From positions 1 through 55,829 of the forward strand of contig SVMZ01000017.1 in NCBI GenBank assembly GCA_015067185.1: 55,829 bases of DNA. Reading direction: 5' to 3'. Within the stretch, counting starts at the first letter, position 1, and the number at the start of each line of letters is the position of its first letter. The position numbers and the translations under genes were made by a program. Source of the DNA: Oscillospiraceae bacterium. GTDB taxonomy: Bacteria > Bacillota > Clostridia > Oscillospirales > Ruminococcaceae. The notes beneath the pieces are model-generated. The model did not search any database, was not told the origin of the DNA, and worked only from the letters and a program-made list of their open reading frames with translations. This document shows, piece after piece, positions 28,170-37,300 of the stretch.

Positions 28170-28502
28170 TGTAATAACCCCTTTTTCTTTTTTGTCAAAA
28201 TAGATGAATAGATTGTTTAAATGTTAGCATGAGTTTTAAAAAATGTGAATAGCATTTTTTATTTTGGGTTTGACAATTTTTGCAAAAAGAGAAAAATATG
28301 GATGATTTAAATAAATGGTAGAAGTAGTTTTGTGTGATTACAAACAGAAGATGTGAATAAAATGTAATGAAAAATAAAAAGTGAAAACTTCTTTATGAAA
28401 ATTATAAGACAAAATAAAAGAAGCCAGTCACTGAACAGACAGTGACTGGCTTCTGAAAACCATATATAATTTGTAGAAAACTTACATCAAAGCGTGTTTC
28501 TC
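28170..28502 (-). other. Promoter region of the ABC operon plus uraA terminator
   Basis: No gene is seen. The part near 28170-28260 is very AT-rich and contains a possible reverse-strand promoter, TTCACA, 17 nt, TAACAT, upstream of the first permease gene. The terminator of uraA occupies 28419-28454. Confidence 0.5.
28419..28454 (-). terminator. Terminator of uraA
   Basis: A 15-bp stem (AGAAGCCAGTCACTG / CAGTGACTGGCTTCT) with a 6-nt loop, followed by TTTATTTTGTCT on the reverse strand. Confidence 0.92.
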
Positions 28503-29861
28503 TTAGTCTTTGCTCTTGGAGAGCATCACGTTGGTGAGAATACCAAGGATAAGAGCAGCAGCGATGGAGGTGATGGTAACAGCACCAAAGGAAACCGTCA
28601 GACCACCGATACCGGCGATCAGGATTACGGATGCGGTGAAGAGGTTTTTATTCTGGCTGAGGTCAACCTGCTGAAGCATCTTCAAACCGGAAACAGCAAT
28701 GAATCCATAGAGGGCTACGCAGACGCCACCCATGACGCAGGAGGGAATGGAATCGATGAAAGCAACCAGCGGAGTGACAAAAGAGAGGAGCAGACAGCCG
28801 ATAGCAGCTGCGGTGATGGTGAGGGAGGAGGCGTTTCCGGTGATGGCAACACAGGCAACGGATTCACCGTAAGTGGTGTTGGGGCATCCGCCGAAGAAAG
28901 CACCGCCGATGGAACCGATACCATCGCCGAGAAGGGTTCTGGCAAGACCGGGCTCTTCAAGAAGATCACGGTCGATGATGGTGGAGAGGTTCTTGTGGTC
29001 AGCAATATGCTCAGCGAAGACCACGAAGGCAACCGGAACATAAGCAGCAAAGATGGTCAGGATATAGGAACCGGTGAGCTCGTTGAAAGCGGTGAAAGCT
29101 TTAAGGAAGGTGAAATCGGGGACACTGAGGAAGGTCTTGATGGAGAAACCATCAGCGAGCATGTAGTTTGCAAATACGGAGAAGTCAATGACCTTGAGAG
29201 CATCGATGGAGCAGAGAGTGCCGATTACAGTAAAGATAGCGGCAAGAGCGTATCCTGCGAGGATGCCGAGAATAAAGGGGATCAACTTGGTCATCTTTTT
29301 ACCGTATGTGGAGCAAAGCATGGTGACAGCCAGTGTGACCAGACCGCAGATCAGTGCAACATAGGGAGAAGCAAGCATAACTTCATCCACTTTTACATCG
29401 CCCTTGAGCAGGTCGCCAATAGCGTTTCCGGCCAGAGAAAGACCAATGATAGCAACGGTCGGACCGATAACAACGGCGGGCATGATCTTGGAGATCCATT
29501 TAACGCCGACGAATTTTACAACAACAGCAATGATGACATAGACAAGACCGGCGAAGCAGGCACCGATGATCAGGCCCAACCAACCGAGAGACATGGAAAC
29601 ACCGCCTGCAAATGCGGCAAACATAGAGTTAATAAATGCAAAAGAAGAACTGAGGAATACGGGGCTCTTTCTTCTGGTGAACAGCTGATAGATCAGTGTT
29701 CCGACACCGGCACCGAACATAGCAGCGGCAGGAGTGAGACCGTTTTGAACGATCATGGGAACTGCGATGGTTGCGGCCAGAACTGCCAGCATCTGCTGAA
29801 TGGCAAATACAATAAGCTGGCCAGTTTTGGGCTTGTCTTCAACGTTAAAGGTAAGGCTCAT
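28503..29861 (-). CDS. uraA: Uracil permease (NCS2/UraA family)
   Basis: A 452-aa nucleobase:cation symporter with about 14 hydrophobic segments. The conserved helix 8 motif VVFAEHIADHKN and the helix 10 motif CPNTTYGES hold the Glu residues that bind uracil in UraA. It imports uracil for salvage. The ATG at 29861 follows GGAGGAACCAAACC; an in-frame upstream ATG at 29903 has no ribosome binding site. It is expressed alone from a consensus promoter with a leader of about 125 nt that contains a perfect palindrome but no recognisable PyrR site. Confidence 0.94.
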   Translation of the reverse strand: MSLTFNVEDKPKTGQLIVFAIQQMLAVLAATIAVPMIVQNGLTPAAAMFGAGVGTLIYQLFTRRKSPVFLSSSFAFINSMFAAFAGGVSMSLGWLGLIIGACFAGLVYVIIAVVVKFVGVKWISKIMPAVVIGPTVAIIGLSLAGNAIGDLLKGDVKVDEVMLASPYVALICGLVTLAVTMLCSTYGKKMTKLIPFILGILAGYALAAIFTVIGTLCSIDALKVIDFSVFANYMLADGFSIKTFLSVPDFTFLKAFTAFNELTGSYILTIFAAYVPVAFVVFAEHIADHKNLSTIIDRDLLEEPGLARTLLGDGIGSIGGAFFGGCPNTTYGESVACVAITGNASSLTITAAAIGCLLLSFVTPLVAFIDSIPSCVMGGVCVALYGFIAVSGLKMLQQVDLSQNKNLFTASVILIAGIGGLTVSFGAVTITSIAAALILGILTNVMLSKSKD

Positions 29862-29995
29862 GGTTTGGTTCCTCCATTTCTTTTTTAGTCTGAAAATGCA
29901 CACAAAAAAATATCCGGAAGAAATTGCAGCACAAGAGAAGGCAATACATGTTTCTGCCGGCAGGCAACAGTGATTTTCAAACTGTAATTGTTATT

Positions 29996-30025
29996 ATTAT
30001 ATTCCTGTTGTGAATACTTTGTCAA
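29996..30025 (-). promoter_or_regulatory. uraA promoter and leader
   Basis: TTGACA (30025-30020), 18 nt, TATAAT (30001-29996) on the reverse strand. The leader to the uraA ATG has a palindrome, CTGCCGGCAG, at 29954-29963 and may be regulatory. Confidence 0.88.
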
Positions 30026-30093
30026 GAAAAAATGATAATGTTTTTAATATTTCGTCTTTTTTCGCCGCGGAAAGAAGCGAAAAGGGAATAAAA

Positions 30094-30127
30094 TATCCCG
30101 TACCGGATGCTGCGCCGGAACGGGATA
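30094..30127 (-). terminator. Terminator of the metallophosphoesterase gene
   Basis: TATCCCGTACCGG pairs with CCGGAACGGGATA with one mismatch, followed by TTTTATT on the reverse strand, 5 bp after the stop. Confidence 0.85.
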
Positions 30128-30132
30128 ACAGT

Positions 30133-30990
30133 TTATGGTGAGAGAAGTGTTGCAACAATAATTTCAGGAGGATTGTTGATACGCAAAGGGAAAAGGCTGT
30201 TACCCAGTCCCCTGCTGACAACCATGGTAGTATTTCCGGAGGAATAGGTGCCGGAATCGTATTTTGGGAAAAATCCCTGCGCGGGAGCAAATAAACCACC
30301 AATCAGAGGAAGACGAAATTGTCCGCCGTGAACATGACCGCTGAAAACAAGGTCAATATCATGAGAAGCATAAGTATCAAACAGCTCAGGACGGTGACAG
30401 AGAACCATAGAATAGGTTTCTTCTGTGGGGAGATGTCTGTGTAAAAGGGTATCGATGACAGCAGATGGCATTTCTCCCGGAACAAAGGCAGGATCGCGGA
30501 TTCCCGTCAGATTTATTGTATCGTATCCGCGGGACAACACAATATTTTTATTATCCAATACACTGACTCCCACAGAAGTCAGTGCCGACGTGAGATCAGT
30601 ATAATTCTCAAGCCGTGATTCATGGTTTCCGCCGACATAAAAAACGGGAGCAATATCAGTGGCAGCTGTGGCAAAAGAAATCGCAATATCCATATTGGTA
30701 CGGCGAGAATCCACAATGTCACCGGTGATGACAATGATATCGGGAGCAATCTCCTGAAGGCGGTTGAGCAGGCGGGTGTTATTGCGTCCGAATTCCGTGT
30801 TGTGAAGATCGGAAATATGGGCGATGCGAAAACCGGAGAAGGAATCGGGAAGACGCTCGCTGGTTACGGTTATTTCAGTAGTGGTGAGGGTGATGTTACC
30901 GTAAATGAGGAGAGCAACCAAAAGAACGGGAATGATGCAAAGTAAAATAAAAGGAAGCATCTTTTTCGATTTCAAAATAAAAAATTTCAT
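30133..30990 (-). CDS. Membrane-anchored metallophosphoesterase (YkuE-like)
   Basis: A 285-aa protein with one N-terminal membrane anchor (about residues 11-32) and an external calcineurin-like phosphoesterase domain. The metal-binding motifs are all present: SDLHN, ITGDIVDS, GGNHES, and SGHVHGGQ. Members act on phosphodiesters or lipid-linked phosphates at the cell surface; the substrate here is unknown. The ATG at 30990 has a poor ribosome binding site but lies about 38 nt after the expected transcription start of a TTGATT-N17-TATAAT promoter; longer versions of the frame would start upstream of that promoter. Confidence 0.88.
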   Translation of the reverse strand: MKFFILKSKKMLPFILLCIIPVLLVALLIYGNITLTTTEITVTSERLPDSFSGFRIAHISDLHNTEFGRNNTRLLNRLQEIAPDIIVITGDIVDSRRTNMDIAISFATAATDIAPVFYVGGNHESRLENYTDLTSALTSVGVSVLDNKNIVLSRGYDTINLTGIRDPAFVPGEMPSAVIDTLLHRHLPTEETYSMVLCHRPELFDTYASHDIDLVFSGHVHGGQFRLPLIGGLFAPAQGFFPKYDSGTYSSGNTTMVVSRGLGNSLFPLRINNPPEIIVATLLSP

Positions 30991-31035
30991 TGTAAAAGGA
31001 TGAAAGGGCGGCAGATGGATAAAAGTGATAACTAT

Positions 31036-31064
31036 ATTATAAAGAGAGATTTTGAATAAATCAA
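31036..31064 (-). promoter_or_regulatory. Promoter of the metallophosphoesterase gene
   Basis: TTGATT (31064-31059), 17 nt, TATAAT (31041-31036) on the reverse strand. Confidence 0.75.
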
Positions 31065-31092
31065 TATCAGAAAAAATACAGTTTAAGAAAAT

Positions 31093-31124
31093 AGAAAAGA
31101 GACAGCACAAACTGTCTCTTTTCT
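31093..31124 (-). terminator. Terminator of the paaK-ACT operon
   Basis: A 13-bp stem (AGAAAAGAGACAG / CTGTCTCTTTTCT) with a 6-nt loop, followed by ATTTTCTT on the reverse strand. Confidence 0.85.
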
Positions 31125-31138
31125 ATGAATATGAAAAA

Positions 31139-31573
31139 TCAAAGATTTTCAATGTCTTCCTGCTCAAGAATCTCAATGCCTTTGGAAACAAGAGCAGCAC
31201 TGGCAGCAGCAGCATTTTCAACGCGGAAGATCATATAAGCATGGGCAGCACTTTTTCCGCCGAGGAATGCATACATATATTCAATATTGATATCTACCTC
31301 AGTGAGAACACGGAGAACCTGATTGAGTCCACCGGGAACATCCGGAAGAGCGACGCCGATAACAGCGGTGACGGAATGTACATATCCGGCATCTTTCAGG
31401 ACGGTTGTGGTTTTGTAGGCATTATCAACAATGATACGGACAATACCAAAATCCTTGGTTTCAGCAAGAGACATGGCACGGATATCAATATTATTGGCAG
31501 CGAGCACATCGGTCATGGCATTGAGGGCGCCGGGACGGTTTTCTACAAATACAGAAATCTGTTTAATACTCAT
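31139..31573 (-). CDS. Tandem ACT-domain protein
   Basis: A 144-aa protein made of two ACT domains: ISVFVENRPGALNAMTDVL at the start, and a second one with PGGLNQVLRVLTEVDINIEY. ACT pairs bind amino acids and regulate enzymes of their metabolism. This exact type is commonly found next to phenylacetate-CoA ligase homologues in anaerobes, where it is thought to sense aromatic amino acids. AAGGAGG precedes the ATG. It follows paaK by 14 bp and ends the operon. Confidence 0.92.
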   Translation of the reverse strand: MSIKQISVFVENRPGALNAMTDVLAANNIDIRAMSLAETKDFGIVRIIVDNAYKTTTVLKDAGYVHSVTAVIGVALPDVPGGLNQVLRVLTEVDINIEYMYAFLGGKSAAHAYMIFRVENAAAASAALVSKGIEILEQEDIENL

Positions 31574-31587
31574 TCTGTTAACCTCCT

Positions 31588-32889
31588 TTAAATTTTACGC
31601 TTATCAATAACGCGGACGGCTTTACCTTCGCTTCGTACAATGGACTTGGGAGCAACAAGGGTAACCTTGGCAGAGAGTCCGAGCATAGAACGAAGATCAT
31701 TAACCAGAACCTTCTGGCGGTGGTCAATTTCACCAAGATTATCGGTGAACATTTCAGGAGTCATCTCAACCTGAACTTCAAGAGTATCGGTGGATTTTAC
31801 ACGGTCGACAATAATCTGATAGTTGGCAGCATAGCCGTTGTTGAGAAGAACGGTCTCAATCTGAGAGGGGAATACGTTTACGCCGCGGATGATGAGCATG
31901 TCATCGGAACGTCCCATGGGTTTGCACATTTTAATATGGGTACGTCCACAGGAGCAGGGTTTGCTGGAGAGCATGCAGATATCGCGGGTACGATAACGGA
32001 GCAGCGGGAAGGCCTCTTTTGTAATGGAGGTAAATACCAACTCACCTTTGGAGCCTTCCGGCAGAACTTCGCCTGTTTCGGGATCGATAATTTCTGCGAT
32101 AAAGTGGTCTTCGTTGATATGCATTCCGGTCTGCTCAGAGCATTCAAAAGAGACGCCAGGGCCGGAGAGCTCAGTAAGACCATAAATATCATAGGCTTTA
32201 ATGCCAAGAGTGTTCTGAATATCCTGACGCATCTCTTCAGACCATGCTTCTGCGCCGAAGATACCGGCTTTCAGAGGAATCTGGTCGGGAGTGAGACCCA
32301 TTTCTTTCATGGATTCACCCAGATATGCAGCATAAGAGGGAGTGCAGCAGAGAATGGTGGCGCTGAGATCCTGAATGAACATGATCTGGCGCTCGGTATT
32401 TCCGGACGAAGTGGGGATGGTCAGACAGCCGACTTTATGGGAACCACCGTTCAGACCGGGACCTCCGGTGAAAAGACCATAACCATAAGAAACCTGACAG
32501 ACATCTTCCTTGGTGCCGCCGGCTGCCATGATAGCTCTTGCGCAGCAGTCTTCCCAGAGATCGATATCGTGCTGAGTATAGAAAGCAACAACGCGCTTAC
32601 CGGTTGTTCCGGAGGTGGACTGAATGCGAACACACTCAGAGAGCGGCTTGGCAAGCAGACCATAAGGATAAGCTTCACGGAGATCAGCTTTGGTTACAAA
32701 GGGGAGTTTGTGGAGATCTTCAGTTCCTTTGATATCATCAGGAGTGAGACCGATAGCCTCCATTTTTTTACGGTAATAGGGGACGTTGTCCCAAATGTGC
32801 TTAACCTGTTTGACGAGACGTTCATCCTGCCATGCTTTGATTTGTTCCCGGCTGGCGGTTTCAATCTCGGGCTGATAATAGCGTTCCAT
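31588..32889 (-). CDS. paaK: Phenylacetate-CoA ligase
   Basis: A 433-aa adenylate-forming ligase of normal PaaK length. The phosphate-binding loop STSGTTGKR is at residues 91-99; YGLTELSGPGVSFEC is the A5-type motif; YRTRD and GRSDDMLIIRGVNVFPSQIE are the later conserved blocks. It activates phenylacetate or another aryl acid to its CoA ester with ATP. Anaerobes use it after aromatic amino acid breakdown, usually next to indolepyruvate:ferredoxin oxidoreductase, which is not in this window. AAGGAG lies before the ATG at 32889. First gene of a two-gene operon with the ACT protein. Confidence 0.95.
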   Translation of the reverse strand: MERYYQPEIETASREQIKAWQDERLVKQVKHIWDNVPYYRKKMEAIGLTPDDIKGTEDLHKLPFVTKADLREAYPYGLLAKPLSECVRIQSTSGTTGKRVVAFYTQHDIDLWEDCCARAIMAAGGTKEDVCQVSYGYGLFTGGPGLNGGSHKVGCLTIPTSSGNTERQIMFIQDLSATILCCTPSYAAYLGESMKEMGLTPDQIPLKAGIFGAEAWSEEMRQDIQNTLGIKAYDIYGLTELSGPGVSFECSEQTGMHINEDHFIAEIIDPETGEVLPEGSKGELVFTSITKEAFPLLRYRTRDICMLSSKPCSCGRTHIKMCKPMGRSDDMLIIRGVNVFPSQIETVLLNNGYAANYQIIVDRVKSTDTLEVQVEMTPEMFTDNLGEIDHRQKVLVNDLRSMLGLSAKVTLVAPKSIVRSEGKAVRVIDKRKI

Positions 32890-32953
32890 AGAAAGACTCC
32901 TTGCTGTATAGAAATTTTTGTAGTTCCTAAAAAAACAAATTTTACTATTTGAT

Positions 32954-32982
32954 AGTTTATCACTTTGGGGTGCGAAAGTCAA
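32954..32982 (-). promoter_or_regulatory. paaK promoter
   Basis: TTGACT (32982-32977), 17 nt, TAAACT (32959-32954) on the reverse strand. A small inverted repeat, ACTAT-TTG-ATAGT (32944-32956), overlaps the -10 box and could be an operator. Confidence 0.7.
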
Positions 32983-32991
32983 TAAAAAACC

Positions 32992-33010
32992 AAAAAACAC
33001 CTTAAGGTGT
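32992..33010 (-). terminator. Weak terminator after thioredoxin
   Basis: ACACC-TTAA-GGTGT (33010-32997) is followed by TTTTTGG on the reverse strand. The stem has only five pairs. Confidence 0.5.
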
Positions 33011-33060
33011 GGATGTTTAAACAATAAAAATAGAGGAAAAATGTATAATATTACAGGAGA

Positions 33061-33369
33061 CTACAATAATGCCTCGAGGGAGGTTTTGGGACAATATCCG
33101 ACAGTACGATTGGTGGCGGTGCCATTTTTGAAAATGATAACAGTGGGGACAGTGTCAACAGCATAACGCTCCGCCAAGGCCGGATTTTCATCGATATTGA
33201 TTTTGCAGACCTTTATACTGCCTTGGTGTTCATCGGCAAATTCGGCGATGACAGGAGAAAGCATGCGGCAGGGAGCGCACCAGGGAGCCCAGAAATCCAC
33301 AAGGACAGGAAGGGATGAGGAAAGAACCTCTGTCTCAAAATTTCCAGATGTCACAGTAAACACAGACAT
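33061..33369 (-). CDS. trxA: Thioredoxin
   Basis: A 102-aa thioredoxin with the fold's usual landmarks: VLVDFWAPW, the active site WCAPC at residues 30-34, and the cis-proline segment VDTVPTVIIF. The redox loop has Ala in place of the usual Gly (CAPC, not CGPC), which may shift its potential or partner choice. GGAGG lies 6 nt before the ATG at 33369. It starts 17 bp after the ferredoxin:thioredoxin reductase gene, its probable electron donor, so the two form a redox pair. Confidence 0.95.
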   Translation of the reverse strand: MSVFTVTSGNFETEVLSSSLPVLVDFWAPWCAPCRMLSPVIAEFADEHQGSIKVCKINIDENPALAERYAVDTVPTVIIFKNGTATNRTVGYCPKTSLEALL

Positions 33370-33386
33370 ATGATACCTCCGGCCAA

Positions 33387-33584
33387 TCAAAGCTCTTTAT
33401 AATAGAGCAAACAGTGGCAAAAACCTTCAAAAGAGGGGTCTTTGATTTGATCGCGAAACTCTTTGCACATGCACTTGTTTTCTTCAGTACGGGCAAGACG
33501 GCAGGGACAATAACCGCCGGTTCGTTCCAGTCCTTCCTTTACGGCCTTGACGACCTCTTCATCAGGGTTGAGTATGATTTTCAT
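33387..33584 (-). CDS. Ferredoxin:thioredoxin reductase catalytic chain (FtrB-like)
   Basis: A 65-aa protein with three two-Cys motifs: CPC at 26-28, CMC at 38-40 and CHC at 56-58. This is the layout of the FTR catalytic subunit, where the motifs hold a 4Fe-4S cluster next to a redox-active disulfide, though the spacing is shorter than in plants and cyanobacteria (about 90-110 aa). It passes electrons from reduced ferredoxin to thioredoxin. No variable (alpha) subunit gene is adjacent, as in other anaerobes with single-subunit FTR. AAGGAG precedes the ATG. It lies directly upstream of trxA. Confidence 0.88.
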   Translation of the reverse strand: MKIILNPDEEVVKAVKEGLERTGGYCPCRLARTEENKCMCKEFRDQIKDPSFEGFCHCLLYYKEL

Positions 33585-33620
33585 GGATATTTCTCCTTAT
33601 AAACCGCGTGATAAATTCAT

Positions 33621-34325
33621 TTATCCGCGAATTTTCAGTGTTTTTAGGTATTGCTTCTGTTTGGGGGTGATGCGATAGCTTTCAACAGCTTTTTGGATTG
33701 TTTTGTTGTGTACCCATGGAGAAAGAAGATGTTGTTCCAGATAGGGGAGGACGTTGTCATATTGCTTGGCAAGCGCTGTTGCAAAATACCATGCAACCAT
33801 CATTCTGATGTAGTACTCATCAGATTCCACAGAGGCAACAACAGCAGGATATTTTTTATCGAAATGATCATCCAGATAAAAGGTCATCAGCATTTCGATG
33901 CCGAAGCGCACCATATACGGGTATTCAGAAGATAACCATTTGACAGCCTGAAGATCCAGTTTGTCAAGATTCTTTTTAAACACCTTTGGGCGTATGGAGT
34001 CGCAGGTGGCCCAATTATCGACAAAAGGCAAAAATCGATCCAATGCGGAAACTGTAGAGGTATAGTCGGAAAAACGTTCAATAATCAGGCCGTGAAGGGT
34101 GTTTTCCTCATAATAATGATGAGGAAGATTGGAAAGAAAGGCACGGGTATCTTCCGGCAGAACAGCATTTTTTCCGGTCAGTTCTTTGGCAAGAGCACGC
34201 AGTGCAGGTAGCCGTACACCGATTACAGTATCGGAGGGAACGGTTGGAATTAGTTTTGCCTGAAAGTCACGGTAAGCAATATCCTGCAGAGAAAACAGAC
34301 GGGAAAGAATAGTAGCTTCAGACAT
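33621..34325 (-). CDS. DNA alkylation repair protein (AlkD-like)
   Basis: A 234-aa all-helical HEAT-repeat protein. It shows the AlkD/AlkC family start (IGVRLPALRALAKEL) and the VDNWATCDSI block with the conserved Trp and Asp of the DNA-binding groove. Family members excise N3- and N7-alkylpurines. AGGAGG lies just before the ATG. It sits 36 bp after the GH106-like gene and 36 bp before ftrB, all on one strand, which suggests a shared transcript despite unrelated roles. Confidence 0.88.
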   Translation of the reverse strand: MSEATILSRLFSLQDIAYRDFQAKLIPTVPSDTVIGVRLPALRALAKELTGKNAVLPEDTRAFLSNLPHHYYEENTLHGLIIERFSDYTSTVSALDRFLPFVDNWATCDSIRPKVFKKNLDKLDLQAVKWLSSEYPYMVRFGIEMLMTFYLDDHFDKKYPAVVASVESDEYYIRMMVAWYFATALAKQYDNVLPYLEQHLLSPWVHNKTIQKAVESYRITPKQKQYLKTLKIRG

Positions 34326-34361
34326 AGAGACCTCCTGATTATGGGAATGTCAATTACAATA

Positions 34362-37300
34362 TCAGCTGAGATCAGTCATGTGTTCAGATGAGGCAACACC
34401 GGTTCTGATTTCTCCGTTTGCATTGAGTGCGGCAGATCCGAAAAGTTCGGGAGATTTGAGAATGCCGGCCGGTTTCAGCTGATATTCATAACACCAGAGG
34501 TCGCCTGCACTTCTCCAGGAGTTGGGGCTTTGATAAAAATATACACCGGGTGTATGGTGCAGCTGGGCAAAACCGTTTTGACGTGTGCCGTAAAGTTTGA
34601 CGGTGAGTTCATGTTCACCAGGGGCTGCATCGAGGGTAAGTGTATAGGGGGAGAAGGCGATGTTGCCCTGATCCTTGCCGTCAAGGAAGACTTTGAGCAG
34701 ACCGCCGCGATAACGGGGAATACGGACGGTAAAGTTTCCTTCCGTGCGGATATGCAGAGAATAACAGATATTGCCGGTGTAGAAAGGCAGTCCCTGCGTG
34801 GTAATATCCCCAAATCCGAGCTCTTTGACAGGTGGGATTATAACTTTTTGCGTTCCATTCACGCGGACTCCGAAATCACCGAGAAGATAGAAATATTCCA
34901 AATTGGTACGGCGACCGATGGGAACCGTGATGTCCAGAATATTTTCACCGGCAATGAGGTCCGGCAGTGCGATAGTGGTGATCGCTTTGTCCACATACCA
35001 GCCGACTGGAGAGGTGCAAACTGTTTTTCCGTTGAGAAGGACAGTGGTATGTTCTGCGTCCTCAAGCCCCAACATGGTGTCGCTGACAGCAATTTCAGAG
35101 GGAATGCGGAAACGGAGGGTAAGGGTATCTTGGGGATCTTCGGGTGCGAGAAGATAGGGTTGGACAACTTCCTTGCGGCGGACCGGAATATCCAGCTTGC
35201 GGCGGACGATGTTGTCGATCCGGAGCAGTTCATCTTCGGAGGAGAAAGGTGTGCCGTTAAAAGAATATTCTGCCATATCAAGCAGCAGCATATTGGGTTC
35301 ATCGAGAGAAACAGGTACCTTACCGAAAACAATATCGGGGGAAGCTGCAGTCACGGTCGGACAAGCGGAATTATTTGCGGATTCTGCAGCGCCGGGAGTA
35401 AGGCGGAGAAGCATGCTTTCATGGATATACCATTGACGGGTAAGAATGGTGTTTCCGCCACGGTATTCTGCAGCAAGAGGAGAAATGGTGCCTGACATAG
35501 TATCATAAAGCTCCAATTTATACTCTCCTTTAAGAGTAAAACGCAGAATACCGGCATCATCTACATCAGGACAACCAGGATTTTTTCCGTTGCAGATAAA
35601 CAGCCAGAGACAGTCGTTATCTTCCCGCAGCTGATAAATGACTCTGTTTTCGCGGGAACCGTCCGGACGGCGAATATCAATGAAACGCAGCGGCTCAAGT
35701 GCATTGAGTATGGCAGAGGAATCGTAAGGAATGTTTTCTGCGGAAAGATAAAGCTCTTTTACTGCATGGGAGGGCTTGGCATCCACATATTCGGGGCAGG
35801 CGCCGAGGAAAAGAACTTTTCCTCCCTTATTGCTGAATCGGGTAAGAATATCGATTGTAGTGGAACGAATGGTGGTGAGCGGAGGAACAACAACCGCATC
35901 GTAGGTCATCTGACCTACAGAAAGAGAAGAACCGATTTCACCACAGAGAACAGGCAGCTCTGCCTCGCAGAGATAATCAAAATCGATGCCGCCGAAAAGG
36001 AGCAGCTCAGCAAGTCCGCTGAACTGGGCTTCCATCTGCTGACGCACGGCGGCGGTTTGATCAGAAGGGCCCCAGTGCATCCAGTAGCTTTCGATGGGAT
36101 GGATAACAGCAACGCGTACTTTGGCTTTTCCGCGGGTAAGTGCTGTGTTGAGGCGGGCAAAATGATTTTCAATCATGGAAAACTGATCCCACCAGGGGGA
36201 CTGATAGTTGATGGAAGCGGGATAATCCCGTTTGGCTTCACCTTTCATGGTTGTCCATGCAAGGTGAGGGACGCGAACGGTAACACCGAGTGCCGCCTGC
36301 CAGTCTCCCTGCAGCTTATATCCTCTGAAATCATAGTCCCAGCCGGTGACGCCATAAAGCTCGGAAAGCATGGCCTCAGAACCGTTTTGATGTACCATGG
36401 ATTGGGTTTGTTTGGCTGTGGTGTATTCGTGGAAATCGCAGAGCATATCAATGCCGGGGATACCGAAAGAACGGTAGCAGCGCATAGCATCGCCTACAGC
36501 GATTGTCTGGTCGGAGAGTGTGGGTTCTCCCATCACATGGCCGGTAAGTGCAATACCATGTTCTTTGCACCAGTCACCGATCTGGTTGCAGTAAGATGCG
36601 ACAAAAAGGTTGGTCAGCAAATTCTGAAATCGCCAGCGGGTGGGTGAGAGCTTGCCGTCGGGAATTTCCCAAAGAAGTTCAGGGACAACATCGAGAAGAT
36701 CTTCCCCATAGGCTTCTTTGTAAAGTTCGGGCAGTCTGGTGGTCCAGGGCATAAAAACATCTTTTTGCTCAGAAGCAAAACTGAGTGTGTTTTTCTGGGT
36801 AAACTGGGGTTCGTCTGTAAAGATGGAGGGGACTGTTTTACCGAACTCATGGCCGATGCTATTGTAGTAGATATCATGGGTGTTGCGGATAAATTCTTTG
36901 ACCGCATCGGGATTGAGTGTGTCTACATAAGCCTGATTGTTAAACCATGGATCGGCAGTAGCATATTCCATATAGGCATACCATTTGGTGCCTTTGGCTT
37001 CCGTATTTTCATCAATACGGGAAGCACCGGCAAGGGTACCATCCTCATTGAGCAGGATATCATAGACAGCAAGCAGTTCACCGTTATCCTGGCGGATGCA
37101 TTCCTGACCGCGGCCCGGCTCGGGTCGGGTGCTGCGGTGAGGACGGTCAGGGGTATAGGGAGAGGTGGTAAGCAGCAGTGATTTTCTGGCGTTCTGCGGT
37201 TTGCCTTCGGTGACACGTCCGCCGGCAGTGCCGGAGGGCCAACGGTCTTCGTCGTAGAGCCAGGCGAGCATATCTTCTTCCTTGGCGGTATCAATGCAGA

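Noticed and set aside
29862-29995. PyrR attenuator or uracil riboswitch in the uraA leader
   Set aside because: Only a short palindrome is present; the conserved PyrR-binding sequence and an anti-terminator/terminator pair were not found.
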